Positions 17,836 through 26,399 are shown, numbered from the stretch's first letter. The stretch: DNA of 52,617 bases from Amazonocrinis nigriterrae CENA67 (GCF_016056305.1 NZ_JAECZC010000038.1:1-52617), one strand, 5' to 3'. A program made the numbers and translations. The notes: generated by a model from the letters alone, not told the origin.

Positions 17836-18036
17836 GGAGTTCTGATCTCGGTGTTTCGAGTTCTAATCTCGGTATTCCGAGTTTTGATCTCGGTGTTCCG
17901 AGTTTTGATCTCGGTGTTCCGAATTCTATGCTCGACATTCCGAGTTCTGAGCTAGTCGTTCCAAGTTCTGAGCTAGTCGTTTCGAGTTCTGAGCTAGTCG
18001 TTTCGAGTTCTGAGCTAGTCGTTCCGAGTTCTGAGG
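17836..18036 (+). repeat. 21-bp tandem repeat (about 9.6 units)
   Basis: Nine consecutive 21-base units plus a partial one, each beginning CGAGTTCTGA or a close variant. Units 1-4 end in TCTCGGTGTTC and later units end in GCTAGTCGTTT/C, so there are two sub-arrays joined by a hybrid unit at 17920-17940. Since 21 is a multiple of 3, both strands stay open; the plus strand encodes a SSELVVS-like heptapeptide repeat in frame with the downstream STAND gene. The unit is two helical turns long and three heptamers. Confidence 0.93.
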
Positions 18037-18164
18037 CAAATACTTCTAAAATCAAGGTTATATGCGAAAAAATACTTAAAAATAATTGGAATAAATTCCG
18101 AAACACAGCGCGCGTAGTTAGTAGTTATTCTGTAAGGATTAGTACTTCAAGATTAAACTTTGTA

Positions 18165-20756
18165 ATGAACCCACAAAACAAGCCCAAGAGTCTACAAGAT
18201 ATTCTTAAGCAGCGCCAGCAATCAAGTTTTGTGGGTCGTGAAGATCAGGTAAACCAATTCCGCCAAAATTTAGAATTGCCCTTAGAAGACGATCGCCGTC
18301 GTTTTTTGTTTAATGTTTGGGGTCAAGGCGGAGTTGGTAAAAGTACGCTGTTACGGCAATTTCGCAAAATTGCTGAAGAAGCAAAAATTGTCACAGCTTA
18401 CATTGATGAAGCGGAAAAAAGTGTGCCCGAAGTTATGGGTCGTCTAGCTGAGGAGTTGGAACAGCAAGGTCACAAACTGCCGCAGTTTACTGAACGCTAC
18501 AAAGTTTACTGTCAAAAACGGCAGGAATTAGAAACCGATCCCGATGCTCCTCAAGGGTTTTCGGCTTTTGTTGGCAAAACTGTTGCTAAAACTGGCGTAC
18601 GTTTGGCGCGTCAAGTTCCCGTTGGTGGTGTTGTATTTGATTTTTTAGACGAAGATGCTGTGGCTATGCAAGCTGGAGAATGGGCATCTTATGTAGCAAA
18701 AAAATTAACCAATAAAAATGAGGTTCGCTTAGTTCAAGAACCTGTGGAGGTGTTGACTCCTCTATTTTTGCAAGATATTTCTAAAATTGCTGAGAAGACT
18801 ACTGTTGGTTTGTTTTTTGATACTTATGAACGCACTGGAGAATTTCTAGATAACTGGCTACAGGAAATTCTACAGAGTCGCTACGGTGCGGTATCTCTCA
18901 ATATATTGATAACCATTGCCGGTCGGCAAGAATTAGATAAAAACTATTGGGCACCCTACGAAGGATTAATAGTTCGTTTTCCTTTAGAACCATTTACAGA
19001 TGAAGAAGCCCAACTATATCTAGCTCGTAAAGCAATTACTAACAGTCAGGTTGTGGAAGTGATATTACGCCTTGCTGGAAATTTGCCTCTGCTGGTGGGA
19101 ATGCTAGCGGATGCTCATCCCAATGACCCAAACCAAGTATTTGAGCCTAGCAGTAGTGCTGTAGAAAGATTTTTAAAATGGGTTGATGATCCCAAGCGGC
19201 GACAAGTTGCTCTTGATGCTGCTATTCCTCGCTCTTTGAATCGAGATGTTATAGCCAAATTAAGAGGAGAACAAGAAGCTGATGAGTTATTTACTTGGCT
19301 CAAAGAAACATCTTTTGTCAACGAACGTACCGACGGCTGGGCCTATCATGATGTTGTGAAAACCCAAATGTTACGCCACAAGCGCCTTTCATCGCCACAA
19401 GGTTGGGCTGACATTCATCGCCAGTTAGCAGACTATTACGACACGCTAGGAAACCAACTGCAATTAGAGGAAGTCAAAGCTTGGCGGGATAAAACTTGGC
19501 AAAGCCATAAGCTCAACGTTTTGTATCACCGCTTATGCCAATCACCACAAAAGTACTTACCTGTAGCTCTCAATGAATTCCTTGCTGCTCTCAAAAATCA
19601 ACGGATTTTTGCCCAATTTTGGGCGCAAACAATGCTTCAGGCTGGTAAAGATGTGGATTCTCGTGAAGTTCAGCGTTGGGGTGAGCAACTAGCCAATTGG
19701 TTAAAAGCCTATGAAGATAAACGTTATGAAGCTGCGGCCCAAATGCTGACAACACTGTTGAGCGATACTAGTCTTGAAGCCAAGTGGCGTGCAGTAGCCT
19801 TAGATTGGCGCAGTTATATTTACTCTCAATCTAATCAATACTCAAAAGCTTTAGAAGATTTAACCGAGGCAATAAAGTTAGTACCTGAAGAAGTCGAATA
19901 TTTAACAGTTCGAGGTATGACTTACTGCCAAATGCAGCGCTACCAAGAAGCACTGCTAGACTTTAACCGTGTTATTGAGCTTAACCCAAATTATCAATGG
20001 GCGATCGCTAATCGCGGTATTGCTTACCGCTTAATGAAACGCTTTCAAGAAGCACTGCAAGACTTAAACCACGCCATTCAACTTGACCCTAATGACCAAT
20101 GGGCGCTGGCACACCGAGGTGTCATTTACCGCTTTATGCAGCGTTACCCAGAATCACTGCAAGACTTCAACCGCGCCATTCAACTTGACCCTAATTCTGT
20201 ATGGGCGATCGCTAGTCGAGCTGATACTTACCGCTGTATGCAACGCTATAATGAGGCACTACAAGACTTTAACCGTGCCATTGAACTTGATGTCAATTTC
20301 CAATGGAAACCAGCCACGGGATTTAGGGGTTTTACTTACCAGCGAATGCAGCGCTACCATGAAGCACCGCAAGATTTAGACACCGCCATTGTACTGAACC
20401 GAACTTACCAAGATGATTGGTATTTGTACGGGCGTGCTTTAACTTACTTAGCCCTTAATCAACTAGATAAAGCATGGCCTGACTTGGCGCTTGCTATCAA
20501 GCTTGCTAAAGAGCATTACCAAAAAGATCCTCAAAACTGGCGTAATATTTTTAACTTAGCTCTTTACTATTTGGCTGCTCAATATCATCAACCAGCAGAG
20601 CAGTTATATCGGCATATCTTATCTGAAAGTGCTTCCTTAGATATCCGTATAGCAATCCAAATAGCAATCCAAGACTTGAATGACTTTTTAACTGTGTTTC
20701 CTAACCATGTGCAGGCTACATCTATGCAAAAGTTATTGCAGTCTTACCTCACCTGA
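18165..20756 (+). CDS. STAND-type P-loop NTPase with C-terminal TPR repeats
   Basis: From the ATG at 18165 the product has 863 residues. An N-terminal linker with SFVGREDQVNQF leads into a nucleotide-binding domain with Walker A GQGGVGKST (residues 53-61) and a Walker B-like VGLFFDTYER (about 214-223), then a winged-helix-like region and at least five TPR units (about residues 560-760; YQEALLDFNRVIELNPNYQW and similar). This is the STAND/NLR layout: ligand sensing by TPRs controls an ATPase switch. No catalytic effector domain is visible at either end. The frame is open another 120 codons upstream through the 21-bp repeat to a TTG at 17805, so the N-terminus is uncertain. Roles in signalling or phage defence are inference only. 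Confidence 0.85.
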   Translation: MNPQNKPKSLQDILKQRQQSSFVGREDQVNQFRQNLELPLEDDRRRFLFNVWGQGGVGKSTLLRQFRKIAEEAKIVTAYIDEAEKSVPEVMGRLAEELEQQGHKLPQFTERYKVYCQKRQELETDPDAPQGFSAFVGKTVAKTGVRLARQVPVGGVVFDFLDEDAVAMQAGEWASYVAKKLTNKNEVRLVQEPVEVLTPLFLQDISKIAEKTTVGLFFDTYERTGEFLDNWLQEILQSRYGAVSLNILITIAGRQELDKNYWAPYEGLIVRFPLEPFTDEEAQLYLARKAITNSQVVEVILRLAGNLPLLVGMLADAHPNDPNQVFEPSSSAVERFLKWVDDPKRRQVALDAAIPRSLNRDVIAKLRGEQEADELFTWLKETSFVNERTDGWAYHDVVKTQMLRHKRLSSPQGWADIHRQLADYYDTLGNQLQLEEVKAWRDKTWQSHKLNVLYHRLCQSPQKYLPVALNEFLAALKNQRIFAQFWAQTMLQAGKDVDSREVQRWGEQLANWLKAYEDKRYEAAAQMLTTLLSDTSLEAKWRAVALDWRSYIYSQSNQYSKALEDLTEAIKLVPEEVEYLTVRGMTYCQMQRYQEALLDFNRVIELNPNYQWAIANRGIAYRLMKRFQEALQDLNHAIQLDPNDQWALAHRGVIYRFMQRYPESLQDFNRAIQLDPNSVWAIASRADTYRCMQRYNEALQDFNRAIELDVNFQWKPATGFRGFTYQRMQRYHEAPQDLDTAIVLNRTYQDDWYLYGRALTYLALNQLDKAWPDLALAIKLAKEHYQKDPQNWRNIFNLALYYLAAQYHQPAEQLYRHILSESASLDIRIAIQIAIQDLNDFLTVFPNHVQATSMQKLLQSYLT

Positions 20757-21014
20757 ATATTCCTGAACTTGTAGGATTTTTTGTCTAGCTATTGTGCGAT
20801 CTCACCTGCTGAGTTCAATTAAAATTGTCCCTTGACTACCTTCTCAATTATATACATACTTCAATAAACATAGTCTGGCGATCGCTTTCATTTATAAGTC
20901 TTTTTTGTTATTAATAATACTTATTTCAAAACTACTTAAAAAAGTATCAATTGATTTAAAGTACATCTATTAAAAAATAAAAACAGTTTCACAAATCACA
21001 TCAGGAGAATCACA
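20757..21014. other. AT-rich spacer upstream of the cupin gene
   Basis: No gene seen. It contains a GCGATCGC site (20878-20885) and a run of AT-rich sequence that presumably holds the cupin promoter; AGGAG at 21003-21007 is the cupin ribosome site. Confidence 0.5.
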
Positions 21015-21500
21015 ATGACAGCTAAAGTAGTTCAGCCAGGTAAAGGTTCCACATATTTGCTGCTGGGTGACTTCTACACCTTTCTAGCTACTGGTAAAGA
21101 TACAGGCGGAACCTATGGACTAGTGGAAATGGTAATGCAACCGCAAAGCGTTGTACCACCGCACAATCATTACCAAGCCGATGAAGCGCACTATATTATT
21201 GAGGGTGAGATTGAGTACCAGCTTGAAGACCAGACAATCATCGCCACATCAGGAATGTACCTCCAGTTTCCTAAAGGTGACAACCACGGTTTTAAAAACA
21301 TCGGTTCCAAGCCTGCTAAAATCTTAGTTTGGGCTACACCATCAGGCCCAGAGCTATTTTTTGCTGAAGTTGGGCAGCCAGTCAACCTACCATTAACTGA
21401 AGAAGAAAAAAGCAGTCTTTTGACTCCTCCCAATCCCGCCGACCTCGAAAAAGCCATTGAAATTGCTACAACGAAGTATGCAGTCAAATTTATTTTATAA
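21015..21500 (+). CDS. Single-domain cupin protein
   Basis: The 161-residue protein has both cupin motifs. Motif 1 PPHNHYQADEAHYIIEGEIE supplies metal ligands His50, His52 and Glu57, and motif 2 GMYLQFPKGDNHGF supplies His91. It resembles quercetin dioxygenase-like stand-alone cupins; the substrate is unknown and some members only bind ligands. The start ATG at 21015 follows AGGAG with seven bases of spacing. There is no signal peptide. It stands alone, with a long AT-rich 5' region and a broken gene on the other strand downstream. Confidence 0.88.
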   Translation: MTAKVVQPGKGSTYLLLGDFYTFLATGKDTGGTYGLVEMVMQPQSVVPPHNHYQADEAHYIIEGEIEYQLEDQTIIATSGMYLQFPKGDNHGFKNIGSKPAKILVWATPSGPELFFAEVGQPVNLPLTEEEKSSLLTPPNPADLEKAIEIATTKYAVKFIL

Positions 21501-21669
21501 GAGGATGTTTGAAAAGTATTATGCGAAACATCAAAGGCATCAAAAATTTAACACCCTTACCGACACAAGAAGGGGAATTTAAAGCCTCTCTCCATTGATG
21601 AACAAGAATGCTCTGTACCTATTTAATTACGAATTACGAATTAGTAATTATTTAGTCATCAGTCATCAA

Positions 21670-22139
21670 TTAATCTGTACTTTTGTTCAGCCAATTGACT
21701 AAATCTGATTCACTCTCAAAATCTAAAAGCGCCTCAGCCAAATTCTCTAGTTGAGAAGTTTCTAACTGTTGAATACGCCCTATCAATTCCGGCTTTACTG
21801 TTCCAATACGCCGAGGAAGTTGACGCAAAATCAAAGCTAAAGCTTCTTCTTGCTTCACTTCCTTTGTGATATCTTCAATTACTTCTTGTTTGAGTTCTTG
21901 ATAATATCTAGTTTTTTTGAGGTCATCACGGGTAAACATTGAACTTCCAAAAAAACAATAGGGTACTCAGGTTGATTAACAGTCGGTAGAAATAGGCCGT
22001 CAATGCGGAAAGCAGTTTGTTTCAATTCTACTGATGAGAATTGATAGGCGCTGGCTTCAGAAGGTTGACGACCAATCAATTCAAATAAGATTCCAGGGAA
22101 GGTTTGAAACAGGCGGTAAAAAATGGAATCTGTCTTCAT
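21670..22139 (-). pseudogene. Broken DUF2887/DUF4351-type (Rpn-like nuclease) gene
   Basis: The 5' part (from ATG 22139, MKTDSIFYRLFQTFPGILFE) matches the start of the cyanobacterial DUF2887 family, PD-(D/E)XK nuclease-like proteins related to Rpn/PDDEXK transposases, up to PIVFLEVQ. The reading then shifts to another frame and continues directly with the distal part (LKKTRYYQELKQEVIEDITK, then the DUF4351-like LILRQLPRRIGTVKPELIGR tail). Intact relatives have roughly 150-200 residues between these two pieces, so an internal deletion with frameshift near 21940-21960 has inactivated it. Neither half has catalytic capacity by itself. Confidence 0.85.
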
Positions 22140-22274
22140 GCTCGTCAAGATGAATATGCCTGTTGGTTTATGTTATTTTGACTTAAAGTATCCAAAGCTG
22201 CGATCGCTCTCATTAATCTTGCTGAAATACAGCAATCTCTTGAAAACAAACGCGATCGCTTTCACTTTTCTTAA

Positions 22275-22346
22275 AGCCGATGGCGGGATTTGAACCCGCG
22301 ACCGCTCGATTACGAATCGAGTGCTCTACCACTGAGCCACATCGGC
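22275..22346 (-). tRNA. trnT: tRNA-Thr (CGT anticodon)
   Basis: The reverse strand folds as a complete cloverleaf: acceptor GCCGATG/CATCGGC, D arm GGCTCAGTGGTAGAGC, anticodon stem CTCGA/TCGAG with loop TTCGTAA (anticodon CGT, reading ACG), and T arm GCGGG-TTCAAAT-CCCGC. The CCA end is not encoded and the discriminator is T, as in plastid tRNA-Thr. Length is 72 bases. Confidence 0.97.
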
Positions 22347-22380
22347 ACATACGGAAAAAAATTATAGCACAATTAATCCT

Positions 22381-22644
22381 ATGGTAGAACAAAATCCTAA
22401 AAATCGTCTTAATCCTGAACAATATGCCCGCCTGAAAGCAGAAATGGCAAGTCCCTATCGTGGCTTGCGACAATTTATTTATTTAGGTTGCGGCGCTTCT
22501 GGTTTGATAGGCACTTTTGTCTTCTTTTTCCAAGTTCTTGCGGGAAGAGATATAGAAAACGCTTTACCTAACTTAGCTCTGCAAATAGGAATTGTGGCTC
22601 TAATGGTCTTTCTCTGGCGCTGGGAACAAGGCCGCCAAAAATGA
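22381..22644 (+). CDS. DUF3493 small membrane protein
   Basis: The 87-residue protein (MVEQNPKNRLNPEQYARLKA, then EMASPYRGLRQFIYLGCGAS) has the conserved Y-A-RLKAE-A-PYRGLR motif of DUF3493, followed by two membrane helices (about residues 33-53 and 62-80). Plant homologues include LPA-type photosystem II accumulation factors with this domain, which suggests a thylakoid role, but the function in cyanobacteria is not established here. It is divergent from tRNA-Thr, 34 bases away. Confidence 0.82.
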   Translation: MVEQNPKNRLNPEQYARLKAEMASPYRGLRQFIYLGCGASGLIGTFVFFFQVLAGRDIENALPNLALQIGIVALMVFLWRWEQGRQK

Positions 22645-22794
22645 CCATAAACAAGTACAATTACTTATAACTTCGGAAAGATGTTTTATCTTACTAAATC
22701 TTTAACAAACCTTTATATATATTTATCTTCTTCAAAAAAATTAACTAATTTACAAATTCCCAAACATAAAGAGAGAAAACATAAAGAAAACATT

Positions 22795-22890
22795 ATGAAA
22801 TTTGAAAATGCAAAAATTTCTGAGACACTGATAATTGTTCAAACGGGGTCAGCCAGTATAAAGACCCTGAATATAAATACACGCATTTAG
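22795..22890 (+). CDS. Possible 31-residue peptide, unknown
   Basis: ATG at 22795 preceded by GAGAGAAAACATAAAG encodes MKFENAKISETLIIVQTGSA and eleven more residues to TAG. Size and N-terminus would fit a small peptide or leader, but there is no recognised family, no nearby modification enzyme, and its 3' half is made of the first GGGTC-GACCC hairpin. It may be chance. Confidence 0.2.
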   Translation: MKFENAKISETLIIVQTGSASIKTLNINTRI

Positions 22891-22917
22891 ATGGGGTCAC
22901 TTATATATAAAGACCCT
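22845..22917 (+). repeat. Two tandem hairpin elements
   Basis: Unit 1 (22845-22868) and unit 2 (22893-22917) share GGGGTCA at the left and TATAAAGACCCT at the right, forming GGGTC/GACCC hairpins with 12-13 base loops, 48 bases apart. Function unknown; the spacing suggests a duplicated binding or RNA-processing site. Confidence 0.75.
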
Positions 22918-22941
22918 AGAGTTAAAAAAACTCACAAATCT

Positions 22942-22982
22942 AAAAGCGCCAAGACTAGCAATTTGTTAATCTTGGCGCTTTT
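22942..22982. terminator. Strong bidirectional intrinsic terminator
   Basis: Perfect 13-bp stem AAAAGCGCCAAGA/TCTTGGCGCTTTT with a 15-base loop and T/A runs on both sides. It sits 18 bases beyond the stop of the S-layer gene (minus strand) and would also end plus-strand transcripts coming from the DUF3493 side. Confidence 0.93.
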
Positions 22983-23000
22983 AATCTAGCTACAAAGCAT

Positions 23001-24692
23001 TTATTGAACTGTTACCAAATAGGTAGAGGGAATTGGTTGGGCACGTCCAGCATTAACTAACGCCTGGTAAACAAAAGCAGCAACTTCGGCTCTAGTCGCT
23101 TCGCGATTAGGATTAAGTTGCTTAACTGTGGGATAGTTGATCACTAGTTGTCGTGCTGTTGCGGCAGCTATGGAAGCGATCGCATAATTAGGAATCTGAG
23201 CAGCATCAGTGTAAAAATTAATCACACTCTCGCTATTTGCGGTTAAACCCAGACCGTTAGCTAAAGCCACTAAAGCCTGCACTCTGGGAATTTGCTGCTG
23301 TGGTTTAAAGCTACCATCGGGATAACCAGAGACAAATTGACTTTGGTAGGCAGATTGAATTGCAGCGTAAGCCCAAAAATTGCTCTTCACATCTTTAAAC
23401 TCAATTGCTGAGCGTTTGGCTGGTGGTGTTAAAGCTTTAGTAATAATAGTGGCGAATTGGGCACGGGTTACAGGTTCATTGGGTTTAAAAGTACCATCAG
23501 GAAAGCCAGCAATAATATTCTGGGAAGCTAAAGCCTCGATGTAACTTTTTGCCCAGTAACCTGTAGGCACATCTTTAAAGGCAACAGGCCCACCAGGCGG
23601 CGTTTCAACAGTCGCAGCGACAAAATCTACTTGACCAAAAATCTTTTTCTGATCGATATCATTGCCAATAGCAACAATCCTATTGGTTTTAGTACCGTTA
23701 TTCAAATCATAACGAGTGTTACTACGGATCAGATTGTTGCCTGGATCTTGATTAGTACCGAGGTCAGGCAGAGCATTGACAGTTGCCACAATACCATCCT
23801 GGGTATTGTTCTGAATAACATTTTTACGCAGTACAGGCTTAGCAGATTCTGAGATATAAATACCGACTTTGTTTTGGAGAATTTGGTTTTCTGCCACTAG
23901 AGGTGTGGATGTGCCACCGATCGCTAGACCAAAACCTGTATCCTGAAATAGGTTGTTACGAACTTCTCCTTGGGCAGATTTAGCTATTGAAATGCCGTTG
24001 CCCTTGTTTTGCACAAAGATATTATTCTCAATTTTGGGATTTCCCGTACCCGTGACAAAAACACCTTCTCTACCACTAGCGGTAAAAGTACTGTTTTTGA
24101 TAGTGGGATTAGATGATTCCACCCACACAGCAGTACCACGCTGAGCCGGGTTGGAGACAGTTACACCTGTGACAGTTGTATCTCTATCAGCAAGGATAGT
24201 AATCTCCTGTCTAGCAAATGTCTTACTGGTGTAGTAACCACTGCCTGTAATCAAGATTGCCTGACCTTTGCTGGTTTCATCACCCTGTAAAGTCACGCCT
24301 GGTTTGAGGAAGATTGGAAATTTTTCTCCTGTTTCCGCGTTATAAGTACCAGCAGCCAGTTGAATAACCGTACCTGCTTGAGCTTGATTGAGGGCGGCGG
24401 TAATAGTTTTGTAAGGTGCTGGGGCTGTTGCACCAGCCCCAGCAGTATCTGCACCAGTTGCTGAGTTCACGTAAATAACTGTTGCAGTTGTAGGAACTTG
24501 CGCCTTTAAAGTTGGGGCAGATGGTGAGACGATCCCAGCATTTGCCTCTCCAAGCATTAGTGTAGACGACCCAGCAGAAATAAATAACAAAGCCGATAGC
24601 CCGGCTTGTAAGCATAACTTAGAACCAATATAAATACTGGAAAAAGAGCGAAAATTTTTTGCTGAGGAACTGTGAAAACCCCGGTATTTCAT
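23001..24692 (-). CDS. Secreted DUF1565 beta-helix protein with three SLH domains
   Basis: The 563-residue protein has an N-terminal signal-like hydrophobic stretch (about residues 31-52, ending AGSSTLMLGEANA), then a DUF1565/parallel beta-helix region (VIYVNSATGADTAGAGATAP, ITAALNQAQAGTVIQLAAGT, and repeated NPTIKNSTF / NPKIENNIF turns). Three S-layer homology domains fill the last roughly 195 residues (AFKDVPTGYWAKSYIEALAS, EFKDVKSNFWAYAAIQSAYQ). SLH domains attach to peptidoglycan-linked polymers or outer-membrane-associated wall, so it is probably a surface protein; no pectin-lyase catalytic residues can be assigned. It has its own strong terminator. Confidence 0.88.
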   Translation of the reverse strand: MKYRGFHSSSAKNFRSFSSIYIGSKLCLQAGLSALLFISAGSSTLMLGEANAGIVSPSAPTLKAQVPTTATVIYVNSATGADTAGAGATAPAPYKTITAALNQAQAGTVIQLAAGTYNAETGEKFPIFLKPGVTLQGDETSKGQAILITGSGYYTSKTFARQEITILADRDTTVTGVTVSNPAQRGTAVWVESSNPTIKNSTFTASGREGVFVTGTGNPKIENNIFVQNKGNGISIAKSAQGEVRNNLFQDTGFGLAIGGTSTPLVAENQILQNKVGIYISESAKPVLRKNVIQNNTQDGIVATVNALPDLGTNQDPGNNLIRSNTRYDLNNGTKTNRIVAIGNDIDQKKIFGQVDFVAATVETPPGGPVAFKDVPTGYWAKSYIEALASQNIIAGFPDGTFKPNEPVTRAQFATIITKALTPPAKRSAIEFKDVKSNFWAYAAIQSAYQSQFVSGYPDGSFKPQQQIPRVQALVALANGLGLTANSESVINFYTDAAQIPNYAIASIAAATARQLVINYPTVKQLNPNREATRAEVAAFVYQALVNAGRAQPIPSTYLVTVQ

Positions 24693-25044
24693 TTTCGTGT
24701 CTGTGATGTGCTGAATAACAGTTGTTTAAACAGAGTTCAATATAACAGCTGTGTTGCTGTAAAACCCATGCAAAACTATACTCGATGTCCAGCGTATGAT
24801 CAGCTATGTTTCGTAAGAAAATACATAAATAATTTTGTTCTGTTTGCAAAATTTTACTAAATATGGCGCGTAGAGCCAGCGTCATTGATGTAGGCGATAT
24901 CAGCGAATAAAAGAAATTATTTAAAAATCATCTGCACCCCTGCACCTATGCCCCTACCCTTCCAAAGGTAGATACCTCAAGTCAGATGCTCTAATTCATT
25001 GTGGTGGATATCTTAAGAAAAGACCTTTGCAAAATTTAGGGCAA
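24693..25044. other. Divergent promoter region
   Basis: 352 bases between the divergent S-layer and DUF1400 genes. No gene or clear structure seen beyond an AACAGCTGTGTTGCTGT imperfect palindrome at 24753-24769. Both promoters must lie here. Confidence 0.5.
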
Positions 25045-25581
25045 ATGCGTTTCCACTTGTTGCCGCTACGTCGAGCCTTAGTTTCAGTTGCTAGTGCTTG
25101 TTTTTTACTCTTGGGCACTCCTGCGTTGGCAGCTGAACGAGTTATACTAAAGTATAATGTCTTACGTGAACCTATTACAGTAGAAGAGTTATCTACTTTT
25201 GCCCGAACTGGCAAACTCTCAACTCTACTAAAAGTCACAATACTTTTAGCCCAACAAGACCCTGAGATTATTCGTGAGTATCTGACGACACCAATTCAAA
25301 TCAGCCCTGTAGCTTTAGATAAAGTTTTTAAGAGTGAGATTGGCGACAGCACATTAGACGAATTAAGTCAAGTTATGCACACACGCTCTCGCCAAGGAGA
25401 TCGGCAAGCCTTACGCTCTGCTTTCGTCGCTTCTGCAAGTCAAGATCAGCAAATAACACTGTTAGAAATTATTCAAAATTATCCAGCGGCAGAAGTTGAA
25501 ATTGAAGCAGACCGTTTAGAAACTGCCTATAGTCAACTCCGCCGCTTGCAAGCAAGCCTGCCAGAGATAATTGGTTCTTAA
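25045..25581 (+). CDS. Secreted DUF1400-only protein
   Basis: The 178-residue protein starts MRFHLLPLRRALVSVASACF and has a signal peptide ending at PALAAE (about residues 1-28). The rest matches DUF1400 (ERVILKYNVLREPITVEELS, PEIIREYLTTPIQISPVALD), normally the N-terminal domain of cyanobacterial alpha/beta-hydrolase-like lipoproteins. Here the hydrolase part is absent and the gene ends after the domain, so a binding rather than enzymatic role is more likely. The ATG at 25045 is preferred to the TTG at 25027. Its last four bases overlap the stop of the convergent small gene. Confidence 0.75.
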   Translation: MRFHLLPLRRALVSVASACFLLLGTPALAAERVILKYNVLREPITVEELSTFARTGKLSTLLKVTILLAQQDPEIIREYLTTPIQISPVALDKVFKSEIGDSTLDELSQVMHTRSRQGDRQALRSAFVASASQDQQITLLEIIQNYPAAEVEIEADRLETAYSQLRRLQASLPEIIGS

Positions 25582-25775
25582 TAAGCTAAAGTTTCTAAAG
25601 TTTCTCGCAAATAACGCTGTACTTGTTGTTCAAGACGCAATTCTCGTAATTGACCAATACTTTCTAACTGCCAGCGCTGGAAACCTGAACTAGCAGCGAT
25701 CGCTTCTTTGAGATTATTCCATATTTCAGTATCACGAGAAAATTGGCGATCGCTAGCAGCTCTAATTTTAGCCAT
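25578..25775 (-). CDS. Small conserved hypothetical protein
   Basis: The 65-residue protein (MAKIRAASDRQFSRDTEIWN) is hydrophilic and predicted helical, with a C-terminal LEQQVQRYLRETLETLAY. No domain recognised. It begins 6 bases downstream of the membrane protein gene in the same direction and so is very likely cotranscribed with it; its stop overlaps the end of the convergent DUF1400 gene. Confidence 0.7.
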   Translation of the reverse strand: MAKIRAASDRQFSRDTEIWNNLKEAIAASSGFQRWQLESIGQLRELRLEQQVQRYLRETLETLAY

Positions 25776-25781
25776 GGTTTC

Positions 25782-26393
25782 TCATTCCTCAGTTTCAACT
25801 TTTACAGTCCGCTGGGGCAAGATCTGATTAACCCGCACCCCGAATATCGTAAAATCCTGCTTAATCTTTTCTAAAGATAATGGTTCTAGGGCAGCGAATT
25901 CTGTGTCATTAGTCACTAAAATTCGTGCTGCGCTCACGGGAATTTGTAAAAATAGATTGCTTGCTAAAAAGGTCAAAGCAGCTAGTACTAAACCTAAGCT
26001 GCGCCATTGGGGTAGAAAACTAGCCAATTTTATCACCTGTGGAGAAATTTGATAAAGCTGCCACAGTATGCCAATCGCTAATATTGCTACCAAAAAGGAC
26101 AATACATGATTTAACTTTGTATTAGTTAAACAAAGGATTTTACGTTGCTGCTCAGTCAGGTTTTCTGGCTTAACAGCTACTCCTAAGATAGCAAAGATGT
26201 AAAAAGGGCGACGCAACTGCATCCACAATAAAGGTAAAATCCCAACGCTTCCTACTAGGCAAAGTTCCATCCACACTGGTAAAACTGGCTTGCCTACGGA
26301 CAAAAACAATAAACACATTGTTAGCAGGATTGGGAGTGTCGCCAAACCAGCGACGTGAATCCACAAGATAGGTTCTGAGCGAAATGAGCGCAT
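25782..26393 (-). CDS. Low-complexity-tail-type cyanobacterial membrane protein
   Basis: The 203-residue protein starts MRSFRSEPILWIHVAGLATL and has four to five hydrophobic segments (about 11-30, 38-57, 95-113, 128-150). It resembles the cyanobacterial family annotated as low-complexity tail membrane proteins, with the N-terminal FRSEPILWIHV box and the QLRRPFYIF and PVSAARILVTNDTEF motifs. Function unknown. It lies about 100 bases downstream of infB with a repeat between, and is followed at once by the 65-residue gene. Confidence 0.78.
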   Translation of the reverse strand: MRSFRSEPILWIHVAGLATLPILLTMCLLFLSVGKPVLPVWMELCLVGSVGILPLLWMQLRRPFYIFAILGVAVKPENLTEQQRKILCLTNTKLNHVLSFLVAILAIGILWQLYQISPQVIKLASFLPQWRSLGLVLAALTFLASNLFLQIPVSAARILVTNDTEFAALEPLSLEKIKQDFTIFGVRVNQILPQRTVKVETEE

Positions 26394-26399
26394 ATCAAA

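Larger units (their letters stand above)
22645..22941. other. AT-rich spacer with short open frames
   Basis: Between DUF3493 and the terminator of the S-layer gene. It holds a 69-codon AT-rich open frame (22681-22890) with poor protein character, a possible 31-residue peptide inside it, and two tandem GGGTC-GACCC hairpins. No recognised family. Confidence 0.5.

Noticed and set aside
17819-18106. 95-codon minus-strand frame through the 21-bp repeat
   Set aside because: Arises because 21 is a multiple of 3, so all frames without stops stay open; no ribosome site.
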